Part shown: positions 1 through 10,841 of the stretch, one piece after another
Numbering within the stretch: the first letter of the stretch is position 1
How the letters are laid out: every line of letters begins with the position of its first letter
Source of the DNA: Uranotaenia lowii
Lineage: Eukaryota > Arthropoda > Insecta > Diptera > Culicidae
NCBI RefSeq assembly: GCF_029784155.1
Contig: NC_073692.1
Location: 14,241,752 to 14,305,751, forward strand
Direction of reading: 5' to 3'
DNA: 64,000 nucleotides
Translations under genes and position numbers: made by a program
Notes under the pieces: generated by a model
Database searches by the model: none
Seen by the model: the letters and a program-made list of their open reading frames with translations, nothing else
What the model was told of the DNA's origin: nothing

Positions 1-740
1 CTGTTTGTCATAGCCTTTCTGCCACCGATCAATCACAAAAAACGCACGACGGAGGCTTCCCGGCGTTTGGCCTCCTTTCAAGGTATTCCGCTGTTTTTTT
101 ATGGAAACGGGAAAGGGAACGGGAGTGAAGGAAACGGGAAACCCATTGAATGAGAACTGTGTTTGCTTACCGCTTGCTATTACATACACACGCTACATAT
201 ACACAGCTGCTAAAGCCGGGCAGCTTGACCGGTGCGTGGTTGTTTGCGGGTGAATTGAAGGAATGCTTTTGTTGTTGCTCTGCTACAAACACACGCACAG
301 CTTAGCCGTGGTTGTTTGCCGGTGGATTGAATTGAAGCAATGTTTTTTTCACTTTCCGGCAATGTTATTCAAACCGTGTGGAGCACATCTCTCAGATTTC
401 CCCTTTTTTTCCTCTCGTTTTGACAGATTTAAGCTTTTTTCCTCAGATTTAAGCTTCAGTCTCCTATGCTCGCAAGGCAAAAAAAGCTTAAATCTGAGGA
501 AAAAAGCTTAAAAACGAGATTCACGAGCACATATTTAAAAGATGTTGGTCACACGATACATAGACAAATCGTGTAACGTTGCAGGGATCTGGTTTTTTTT
601 TTGCTTTTACTGCATACACACGCACAGCTTAGCTTGGCCGTGGTTTGCCGGTGCCGGTGGATTGAATTAGAAGGATATTTTTGTTGTTGCTTTTGCTACA
701 TTCAAACGCACAGTGCTCGGTTCGCTGGCTACCTGGTGTT
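1..740. repeat. Diverged local repeats of about 85 bp
   Basis: About four related segments (near 172-260, 262-345, 600-680 and 682-735) share a head rich in GCTTTTGTTGTTGCT, a run of CACACGCACAGCTTAGC, and a tail close to GGTGGATTGAATTG. They are separated by other DNA, so this is a broken local repeat rather than a clean tandem array. The short reading frames here follow the repeat and show no recognisable protein. Confidence 0.5.
428..512. repeat. Perfect 29-bp hairpin
   Basis: Positions 428-456 and 484-512 are exact reverse complements around a 27-nt loop. The left arm also holds a direct repeat of CAGATTTAAGCTT (425-437 and 444-456). It could be the core of a small fold-back element; no gene is next to it that it could terminate. 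Confidence 0.75.
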
Positions 741-1104
741 GGCCGGTATTTATTTCCATCCTTCTTCGTCTTGTGATGCGATAGGGAGGGACGTGCAAAC
801 GTTTTTATTTTGTTTCTTTCAGACATACGCAATTCGGTTAACTTGGGAGATTAATGCCAGTGGGAGCAAATCGAATCAGCACCGGTCGCGTTATCTTCTT
901 GTACCAATGATGCTATGTAATTGACTACACGCCTCTGGCACAGCGGCTGAATTTTGGGTGTAGCAAGGTCCAGCCTATGTCTGTGTGGCTTGCCCTTCGA
1001 ATTGCTTCTAGGGCATCCACGGCCGATGGTTCGTCGAGGGAAGGCATCCAACCTTCAGAGACCTACAATGGTTGGCAATCCACTCCGCTTGCAATAGTCT
1101 CTTC
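740..1104. other. No gene seen
   Basis: Moderately GC-rich DNA with only short reading frames on both strands, none resembling a known protein. No splice-site pattern or RNA gene is convincing. Confidence 0.4.
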
Positions 1105-1300
1105 AGGTTATCCCCAGATGCATTCCCTCTGAAATATTTAGTACGTTTAGTTATTTATACAATGGAACACATCTTACCTATCGGCAACTTAGGGGATTCG
1201 AACCCAAAAGTTTTCTTGCCGATACCGGGAATCGAACCCAGTACGCCTGGGTTACCAGATTCGCGCCAGCCTATCCACTAGACCCCATCAGCGCTATAGG
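1105..1300 (-). mobile_element. tRNA-derived SINE (fragment)
   Basis: Read on the minus strand, about 1290-1215 resembles a tRNA: an acceptor-like stem, a box A-like GGTCTAGTGGATAGG, a T arm with loop TTCGATT closed by ACTGGG/CCCGGT, and a 3' side ending ATCGGCA. It is followed, still on the minus strand, by a second box B-like GGGTTCGAATCCCC and then unrelated AT-rich sequence, as in tRNA-derived SINEs. A free-standing tRNA gene is less likely because the anticodon arm does not fold well. Confidence 0.5.
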
Positions 1301-3052
1301 AGCGAAATGCGCCGTTATTTACATAGATACTAAAAATGTGTCTATAGTAATTCGTGAGTCAATTGACATTGAAAGGGGTAAGGCTGAGGAATCAATAACA
1401 GTAAACTTTACATTTTTGCATAAGCTAATGAATGAAGCTAATAAAAACAGAGCGAAAATTGCACATCTTGGAAAAATAATTTCAAGATGTAGTGCAATTC
1501 AAGACTCCAGATGCAGCTCTCATTTTTAAACGGTTTTCTATGAATTTTATTGAAATTTGATTTAAAATGAAACCTTCAAAAAAGTAAATAATTTGCTTAA
1601 ACTTAATTTATATTTAAAAGGAGTAGTAAAGCACACCGGGTAAGCTCGAATGTAATATCCTTCAAAAAACCAACTACAGCCTCAACTTTATTTTTTGTTT
1701 CATGTTCTTCTAAATGCTCAACTCCACATTCGAAAGGGTTTGGATAAATTACACAAGGTAACAGAATGCACATTTTTCCGAGGTGCAAAGGACTGAAGAG
1801 CTTATTTTGGTTAATTTGGGAACCCTGAATTCAAACATGAATTGACAGAAAAAGCTATATCAGTTTTTTCTTGTTTACATTCCTCTATTCTGTAAAATGC
1901 GGGAATTTTGACGAATTTTGAGAGCGATATTTTCAATGCCAAAGTTAATTTTTTCTGTAATCTTCAAAAAAAAATTATTGAATGAAATGAAATCTTCTAT
2001 TTTATTACTCAAAGGTTTTCTTTAGTAATGTCAGAATGATATCTTTTCAAATTTCTAGAACAGTATTTAGCTTTTAAGATCGATGAATCGCTGAAATAAA
2101 AACAAAGTGTGATTTCTTGATTGAAAGGAGGATAATACACAGATTCATAACCAGTTTTTGTTTTTCTTGTAGGATTGTTGGTTCATCAGTTATCAATGAT
2201 TGGTTTTATTTAAATCTGATCCATTTTAAAACTTCTGAACGCCACATCACCAGAATTAGAGATGACTGACAAAATCTAACAAAAGATTTGAGTTGAGAAC
2301 GCAAAAAACTTCCAAATCAATCATTTAAGCATTAGTTCCAAAAATTCAATCCTATATTTTGAATAATTTTTCATAATGGTATAATGCTTTTAAAGAAAAT
2401 ATTTCCTGTTAATATGCACAAAAAAATTTTTTTTTCATTTTCATAATTTGTATTTATTATCAAAAAAATTTACCGAATTTGATAGTCCTATTATTTTTTA
2501 TTTTTTATTTTTTTATAAGTTTGTCTTTCTTTTTCAATTCAGAATTTGGCCGAAACGTCGGGTTTTTTTGAAAACAATCGTTGTTCGATCTACATCCAAG
2601 ACCGAAAAAGCCAAATTCGATTTGATGAATCTAGAAGTTTAATAATAAAATCACAACAGTGTCCTTTCAACCTTTCGTCCTTCCCACGCCCCAATGTGTA
2701 ATTGGAAGTTTGAAGTTTTAAATTTTTAACTAAAAACCTGCAATGGAAAATTTATAAACAGTCCACTTATAGGGTGATTTGCCAATCGTTGCACAGCTAA
2801 GTTCATAATTTTGATTTCCATGCTGTATTTTAGTCATTTCAATCGAATTCACAAAATTTCAAATTTCCATACAAATCTTGCAGCGGACTTATGTACAACA
2901 ATGGTGCACGATTTGATATTTTCTCTGGTTGTGTATGGGTCGTTATTTTTTTTTCCAAAATCATGGTGTTAAAATTGTCCAAACGTTTCGTGAAGAAAAC
3001 CGATACGACCACACAAACTAGAAAATTCAAATTTTGTGATATAATAGTGTGA
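1300..3052. other. AT-rich intergenic DNA, no gene seen
   Basis: Only short, low-complexity reading frames. A small segment at about 2540-2620 carries TTTGGCCGAAACGTCGG and a near-inverted CCGAAAAAGCCAAATT, a motif that recurs in repeats of many animals; nothing else stands out. Confidence 0.5.
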
Positions 3053-4025
3053 TAAAGCTTAGTTCTTTTAGAAATGGGACAGTTACGAATGCCTGTATCT
3101 AAAAAACCATTCGTTTGAACGAAATACTTTCTATGAAGAAAAAGAAGGTAATGTTATGATCTTTCATGAAAAAATTTGAAAAAAAATATTTACCGTTTTT
3201 TATTAAAGAAATTTCTACTTTATTCTTGGTATCTCCCATTGGCCGGCGCACACTTTTTTCAGTCAAGGTATTGATCAGTTTCTCCAACTTATGCTTCGTA
3301 AAATCTATATTTTAGGTGGCTTCACCCTCCTTCTTCAATTTCTGATACTTTTTGGTCCAATACTTCTCTGGAAACTGGAAACTGGAAGCATTTAAGTGGA
3401 TACAGTTGTTTCGAAATGAAAAAATTTGATTATTTTTGACCACATTTTTGAACGTTTTTTTTCGGTACCGGTTTTACAGCTTATGAGCTTTGGAACTATC
3501 AAAAAATGGTTGTTTGAGGTTGGATTTCAATGAGTCATCACTAGGCGACACTTTCAGCTTATCGGAGAAAATTGTTTTGGACATTTCAGCGATCTACCCT
3601 TAGTTTTTCGTTTATTGAAAATTAAAAGTGCTGGTATGAGACTTGACTTCCTTGATGATACTTAACCGTTGTTGCCGATCATGTGCTTCTCTCCAATGCT
3701 TGATTTGAGCTTTGTGGACATTATTGACAGTGTTTGCATACTTATCCACCACAAAAACTCAGTAATTCTTTGAATAATCAACGGTTTTGTCAGCTATCAA
3801 TTTGATAATGACATATTTTCAAGGAAACTGTGCAAAATTATTTTTTTCTTTTTCTCTCGCATCGTACATATCTCAAAAACGCGTAAATTTTAAATTTTGA
3901 AAAAAATAGGTCGAATAGTACTTTTTACAGCCAACAAAATGCTGTCAAAATTTTCAATATCCAATAACTAGTTAACGAGCTATTAGCAAATGAAAGTGTC
4001 CCATTTCTAAAAGAACTAAGCTTTA
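3053..4025 (-). mobile_element. Decayed TIR DNA transposon, mariner-like
   Basis: The ends carry inverted repeats of about 28 bp starting TAAAGCTTAGTTCTTTTAG (3053 onward, and reversed at 3997-4025). On the minus strand the inside has broken protein-like stretches such as EKLINTLTEKSVRRPMG and TKNKVEI, similar in pattern to the C-terminal end of Tc1/mariner transposases, plus a KYWTK-like block before it. Stops and frame changes make it non-functional. A related copy lies at 40450-41175. The superfamily call is inference from these short matches. Confidence 0.6.
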
Positions 4026-6843
4026 GTTGATCTATCTTACGCAGAACATTTGATCGAAAGATATCATCAGAGTTAAAAGTTATGGATGTTCAAAGTCGAA
4101 GTGATAGTGCGCGTGCATCCAATTTCTATACAATAATAAAGGTACTGTATTTCTGAGTTAAAAAAAACGCGTTGTTAAGTTAGAAAAGAGTTTACCATCT
4201 ATTTTATCTTTTTTTGTGGCAATTAAATCGATCAAATTCAAAATAAAAGTTTATTCAAATGCGAAATTCACTTTACGATTTCAGCATCGGAAAGGTAGGC
4301 TGTGGCCGAAGAAAGAAATCGCGTATTTTTTCCTGTCATCAGCCAAATCCAATCAAATTTCAAAATCTGGAAACTGGAAACTGGACGAAGGAAAACTGGA
4401 TCATCTTTCGAGATGGAACAAATTCAGTGACCTTCAATGTGACTTTCGGGAAGTGAACGATTCCATTCCGAAATACAATGAAAAATGCATGGAATAGTTA
4501 TGAATGGTAATAAAATCAAAGTTAAGTGTTGTAGTGGAACTGAATTGTGGTTGAGTGGTTTTCTGTATTGATTTTTTTTCTTTGCTTTATAGTTATTTTT
4601 TTCTTTTTTGTCGCCATTAAACTTGACATACCTCTTTATGAACTTAAAGCTTTCAATAGGAACTAATAGGAGTTATGAAAATAATGTTTGTGGTTCACCG
4701 TAACACTAGTCAAAAGTGTTACCCCATCAATTCCTTTTATCCCACTCCCAACCAAAATTACTTTGTTAGGCTGCAGAGGTAATTTTTCTTAATCTATCTA
4801 TTGACTACTAGGACTTGGCCGGCGCCGTTATTGAAGTTCAAAGAGAGAGCATCAGTTTTGGGAAGTGTGAATGAGCTGCTATCCCCAAGCACCATTCATT
4901 AGACCTCTGAACAAAATTGATGGCCTCGATCAATCACGGAGTAGCAACCTATGGCAATGCGAAACTTGTTCTACTAAGCCACACCAATGATCGTGGAACT
5001 CGAAGTGATTGTTGTCATAATTTGATTTGGGACCAATAATGCATACATTTTCTATAACCATGCATTTTGGAGTTTACGATTTAAGATGGATGTTAGTGGT
5101 CAATCAAGCTAAGCTAAGCTAAACTAAAATTTTCCTAACGATTTGAGCATCTGACAACGACTGTATGGATTGTTGCTTCTTAACAAATTTCACAACATCT
5201 AAAACAAAGTTAAGCAATCAAACGAAAACAAAAACAGACAAACGTTGACAAAATAATACAGAAAACAAAGGTTTAGCTTTGACGAAACAGCGGCACATAA
5301 AATTGTACAAAGTTCAGTTTACGATTAGGGATATGCAAATGTAATACGCCGCAAACCTGAACTAGTTTAACAAGTTTGGCGTTCCTACGGCTCGCCTCAT
5401 AGGTGAAGCCCTTAATTGACCGTGGCATTGCTGACACCCATGCTTTGGACTATCATCGATCGGAATATTTTAGTGTCAGGAATCCCTCAAAATGCAAATA
5501 ACTTAACCATTTGCCTTCAAGAATGCCATCTTGTCGATGTCGATTTTCAATCTCAAAATCGATTCCACAAATCCGCTCTGTTTATCGATCGATAAATCAC
5601 AGGGTGAGACGCAAGTAGGTATAATTCGAAGCGATCGACAACACGGTATCCGGAATAATTATTAGCTGCACGCGTATTACCTGTCTACGTAACGTACCCA
5701 TGAACTGTGAAGCTTGATTAGCAGCTAGCTAGCCTACTTCGATCAAGTTCCTAGATGAATAAAATACTTACTGCAGCAATAAAATGCGACAAGGAACTTG
5801 CTCTTTCCCGGTTTAAGGTCTAGGTTGGCTTTGCATCGGCAACCCATAGCAACAACAGCAAAATTACTATTAGGGCAAATTCTGTTAGAAAGATTAGGTA
5901 TAGATACACCTAGTAGATAATTGAAGCTGCGAGATCAACAAAATGGTACAACGATTTAATGGCCGTGATTTTTCACTCAACACGGGTGAATTGGCCGGCC
6001 GTTTTTCACACCCCGATGGATTACGGAATGGAAACCGAGGGGGAAAAAACCTACAGCGTTCAAGCCGATGGGAAAATCACGCACCGGAAAAAGAGGTTCG
6101 TCGTCATCGTCGTCGGCGGAAAATCGAACAACATTAAAATGTTAATTTGTTGAACCTTGTTAGGCGTGAAGAGCAAGAATCAACAATAATTGGAATCTAT
6201 TTTATAATTACATTGATTCAAACAGATGTTTTCGAATTGAAACATCAAAGTCATTGCTAGAAAAAGAAAATAAAGAAATTGAACTAACAAATACAGAGGC
6301 AGAAAAATGCAGTTTTAAATACAGATTATAGCTTTTCGCACAAATTTTTTCGCTTCAAGCGCTAATGATGCTATCAAATTGTGTACGAAACTCTCACCTG
6401 TCGTTTGAGCAAGTAACATAGGGTGTCATTCTGTGTTTGACGATGATGAATCATTTTTGCAAATGTTAAATTGAGTGGAACTTTCGATTAGCACCCACCA
6501 ATTCTTGTTTGTTAATTTTTTTTCCTGAGATTTTTTTCACTGCAGTTTGGCGTCATTGAGGAAGAACTATTTTTGGGATGACATTTGGACAAAAAGTGAC
6601 GCCTCTCTCAGTAGGCCATTGAACAACACATTTGGGGTTTTCCTGCCTTTACCTAAATCCGTCTGTTGAGGAAGAAGAGAAGCGATGCGTCAAAGCATGC
6701 TACGGTGCGATCACACTTCTTGTGTTGTGGTATGGCACACGACGACGAGGTGATTGAACTGTAACATCAAATTTACCACTAGGTATTCAACGATAGTTCT
6801 GCGAGTTCATGCCTATTCGCTATTAAAGTGAGATGCTAATAGG
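4026..6843. other. Intergenic DNA, no supported gene
   Basis: Three spots are not explained. At 4259-4456 two overlapping frames are open. At about 4810-5000 there is a moderately GC-rich block with GGCCGGCGCC that resembles 35560-35640. At 5943-6153 a GC-rich block is open in two frames, without a recognisable protein or clear splice sites. Confidence 0.4.
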
Positions 6844-6845
6844 TA

Positions 6846-7794
6846 CCGTAAACTGGGGGAACTTTGATCACTTTTTTCATTCATCTTTGAATATATTGGA
6901 AGGGATTGCTTTTTCGTAATACCTAAAAGCTTCAAAACCCTTACTGAGGTGAGGAGTATTAAACATGATCATTGATTACAGTAAATTCAAACGACATTGG
7001 AGGTTATAGTTAAATGTTTGTTACAAAATCAGATTTCGAGTTTCGGGGAAACTTTGATCACTCTGGGTTTTTCGTATCTTATCATCTTCAAATTTATTGT
7101 TTTGATGCCATTTAGCACAGAGTGCTCAAAACATCGATAACAGTAATTTTTTTTTTTTGACTCAATTGAATTTTTCAACGTTTTCTATCAAAATCAAATA
7201 TACTCGAAAGATGAACAATGTTGCTGCATACATTTAGGGGCAAAAATTATAAACATTTCTCAATTTTTTTGGCCTCAAAAACAAATAAAATTTTACCTTC
7301 ATGCAATTCCCTAAGTCCTCGTACTGTTCCCATGTTCTTTTTTTCTTCAAATTTAACAATTTGATAGGGTTTGTAGCCATTTTTTCTATACGGGATTTTT
7401 CATGGAAAATGACCATTTTTTTTAATATCCAAAAATTATCATCAAATGACCATAAAAATCACACTGAAACTTAACCTAAACTAAGAAAAGAGTTGAAATT
7501 TCACAATAAACAGCCCATTTGCTCCTAAATGCTTAAATTTGATCAGGAGAGATGTTTGTTTGTGAGCCTTCAAAAAACCAGATATTTTAAGAATTTACAA
7601 TTAAATTTTAAGTGATATAAAAAATCTTCTAATAAAAACCAAATTAAGCTCGTATGTACCTCAATCTACAGGCTTTCAAACGTATTAAACAGTTTTCAGA
7701 TATTTTAACTTTACACTTAGTTAATAATGATTATCTGCAAAAAATTCATGTTGATCAAAGTTACCCCGCAGATCAAAGTTCCCCCAGTTTACGG
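6846..7794. mobile_element. TIR element with TA target duplication (MITE-like)
   Basis: The left end reads CCGTAAACTGGGGGAACTTT and the right end is its reverse complement, each flanked by TA (6844-6845 and 7795-7796). Weaker copies of GGGGAACTTTGATCA occur inside near each end (7046 and 7750). About 950 bp, AT-rich, with no transposase seen. TA duplication suggests mobilisation by a Tc1/mariner-type transposase; this is inference. Confidence 0.75.
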
Positions 7795-7796
7795 TA

Positions 7797-10459
7797 ATCA
7801 AACTGTGACAAACGGAACAACTCCGTAATGACCTCATTTGATTAGATTTGAATTTCAATTGTTGCACAATCAAGGAAGCTAGTGAAAAGTGACGCTAGGT
7901 AATGTTATGCGAGAACTCGGTTGTCGAGTAACACTTCCTGGGTATTATGAAACTCGGTTCGCAGTGCGTTGATTCATGTGACTATTTTGAAAACATCATC
8001 CGATAATAGAGACGGGCCTCTGAAGGGTAGAAGCTTTGACTTTGACATGCAACGATCCATACTATCTTCGATCGTGGAAATTTTTTAATCCCTCGATAAG
8101 AGGTTTTGGGCAGAAAAAAAAAGTCGCATAATCACAAATCCCACGCGAACCAAAGGGTGTGTCGTCTAGGCACCGGCTAATTTATCGTCAAACTAAACTT
8201 CTGTCAAGATCAACAAGAAAGAAAAAAAAGTTTCCAACATTTCTGTTCCGCTCCAATGAGTAGCGCGCTAAATCAAAGCAAGCGGCCGGGACGATGCGGC
8301 ATCGCTCGGGTGTGTCTCATCAGCAGCAGGCGGTGTGAAGTGTAGCTGTCAAGGCAACCGAGGTAAACAATAAAAAAAAGCCATAAACAAATGGACTCAT
8401 CCAGCCGGAGGTAGGTAATTTTGCTGTTCTCAAGCCACTTAGTTGGAAGTTTTGCAGTTGTAGTAGTTATCTTTACTCGCGAAAGACCCTTGGAAGTTAG
8501 ACTACCACGCCGAGTCGGCTTTCCGCTGCTGCCTACTATTTTTCGCAAACTTTGTCGGCTAGTGGTACATTGCTGGTTTGGCGTACCGTAAACTCTCATA
8601 AATGCGGTTTGGGTAACTTACTACCCCCAAGAGTGGTCTCTACCGGTTTTAGCCTGCCATGATAGTGTGAATTTAACCCTAACCTTGACTGGGTTTGAGG
8701 TTGCTGGACGTAGGTAGGTAGGCACGCAGCTTTCGATAATCCTTGCTCTTGGATAGGCTGTATTGATGCAGTGCATCCCGCGCCTGCCTGATTGTTAAAG
8801 CTTAACTAATTATGTACATTAGGGTGTGTCGAATTGCAACTTATCTCAAATTTCAAAAACCCCGTTGTCTTAAATGTTTCCTTTTTGGTCGAACGACAGA
8901 ATTTTTGCAGATTTTAAAAAATTCAAGTTAATATAAAATAAAAAATGTTCTAAAGGTTAAACCCTAATCCGCTCTTGAATGTCAATATGACGCTATTGGA
9001 AGTTTTGCGGTTTGTAATTGTGTTCGGGTGCATCCAAATAAAAAAAAATCTCAGGGGACCCTCAATGAATTCTTGAACTCTTTGATTTTGCATCATTACA
9101 TTTTTATGGACGCACCCTGAAAGCCCAAGAAAAAAATCCTTACTAAGACTTTAAGTGTCAATTTGACAATCCTCGCTTAGAACTGCAATATCTCTCTTGT
9201 TTAACACACAATTTTTACAGAATTTATAGTTTTAAAAATCTCGTTATGTTACTCAGATCTATTTCAAATAATATTCAGCTAATTACACCATTTGAGTTTC
9301 CCGTTATTCAAAGTCTAAGAAAAAAAAGTCCCAAAAAATTGGCTTAGAAAAAAGACTGAAGATCAGCTACAAAATGCTAAAAAAATCACTTAGTGTCCAA
9401 GGAAGCTGCAGTTAGAAGCTACACGTTGTGCACGAGGATATATTTTTGAGAAAATTATTGAGATTATGACCAAAAGAAATGCAAAAAAAATGGTGTTAAG
9501 CCCGTACTTTGCAATCAATAAACCGTCAAAATTGTTTAAGTAACACAAGATACATTTTGAAAAAAGGATTGGAAAGTTAACGTATTCTGGCAAATTTTTG
9601 CATCTTTGGATTTTCAAAATACGAAACACAACATTATTGATAAATTATCAAAGGTAGCTGATTTTCGAAGTTTTTGTCAATTTGCAATTTCTCTGATTTC
9701 CTAAAAATTAAATTAAACAAACACCTCTTTTGATGAAAACAAACCACTTAGAAGCATGGGTTTGTTGTATATGAAATTTCAACTTCTTTGCTTTGTATAA
9801 GTATTGCTGAAGTGCTATTTTTAATAGTCATTGAGTGTAAATGTTTTGATAATTTCAAAATAAGGACCTTTTCCTAGAGTAAGCCCGTATAGGACAAATG
9901 ACTAGACACGCTTCGAAGAAAACAAATAAAATGGGAATAGTGGGAAAGCCCAGAAGATTGGAAGGTAAATTTTCTTTTGTATTTTTTAGCAAAAAATATG
10001 AAGTGATGTTTTTAATATTAGCCGCATCATTGTTCATTTTCCGATTGTAAATTTTTTTAAAGGAGAGGTAAAAGAGCAGTTTGGTCCCAACAAAAAATTT
10101 TTGTAATCTATGTTGTGCTTGCTTGTCGTCATTCCAACCTTGAACTCAATAACTTCATACTCAATTGAATTGAAATCTTTTATCAATGTTTTATAACTGG
10201 TTTCAAAAGATTTTGGCGTCCTGAACTCGATTGTTTTGTCAGATTTTGTCTATCGCATCCACTGTTACTGATGAGCAGGCTTCGGACGGCTCTTGAGGTG
10301 TCGCTCATACAGTGCAAAAGCAAAGCTTCACAAATAAGATGTGTAGAACCCACACTCTTGTGAGCGGCAAACAGCACACACTCTGCTCATGATGCTTCCC
10401 AAAAAATAAATATTCGGCACTCACTTACATGAGTGACGTGTGCTCCGTCAGTGTTGATC
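7797..10459. other. Intergenic DNA, possible untranslated exon near 8.3 kb
   Basis: The part from about 8100 to 8760 is richer in GC than its surroundings. On the plus strand it has two donor-like sites (CCGAG followed by GTAAAC near 8360, and GCCGGAG followed by GTAGGT near 8410). It could be a 5' exon of the CRAL-TRIO gene downstream, but the phase after the ATG at 8393 does not fit exon 25128-25222, so it is only a candidate. The rest is AT-rich without genes. Confidence 0.25.
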
Positions 10460-10462
10460 TTA

Positions 10463-10838
10463 AGCGGGCCATAGACTACACAACATTTGCACAAATGCGA
10501 TGAAATTCGATGACATTCTGTCGCTGTGAATACGATTTGCATCGTGTATGGCACTGTTTGAATGAACGCGCAAACGGTTTGAGTAAAATCGGTCCGGATC
10601 GAAATGTTTTGCACAAACAACCCTCTGTGGCATGATGTGCTGTTTGTAAAAAAATCTAGGCTATTTACTCAGCCCCAGCCGGGGTGAAGGGGGTTTTTGT
10701 TGTTGCTGTTTTTTCCCCCACCAATCCTTTGTGTTCGGGTGAAATTTGTTTGTATCGTGTGTAGGCGGGCATAGAATCAAACAATTGTCGTGGAATCATC
10801 GAATTTGCACAAATCATTTGAGTAGTCTGTGGCCTGCT
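10463..10838. mobile_element. MITE, Harbinger-like
   Basis: Ends form an imperfect inverted repeat of about 45 bp beginning AGCGGGCCATAGACTAC on the left and AGCAGGCCACAGACTAC (reverse strand) on the right, both continuing into TTTGCACAAAT-like sequence. TTA flanks each end (10460-10462 and 10839-10841), the TWA-type duplication typical of PIF/Harbinger. There is no transposase. The superfamily rests on the target duplication only. Confidence 0.65.
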
Positions 10839-10841
10839 TTA

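Noticed and set aside
8393..8412. ATG-containing exon of the CRAL-TRIO gene
   Set aside because: It ends with two bases of a codon, whereas exon 25128 needs one base before it; the phase does not fit directly.
8820..9121. A MITE with AGGGTG(T/C)GTC ends
   Set aside because: The inverted ends are about 10 bp and no target duplication was found; chance similarity is possible.
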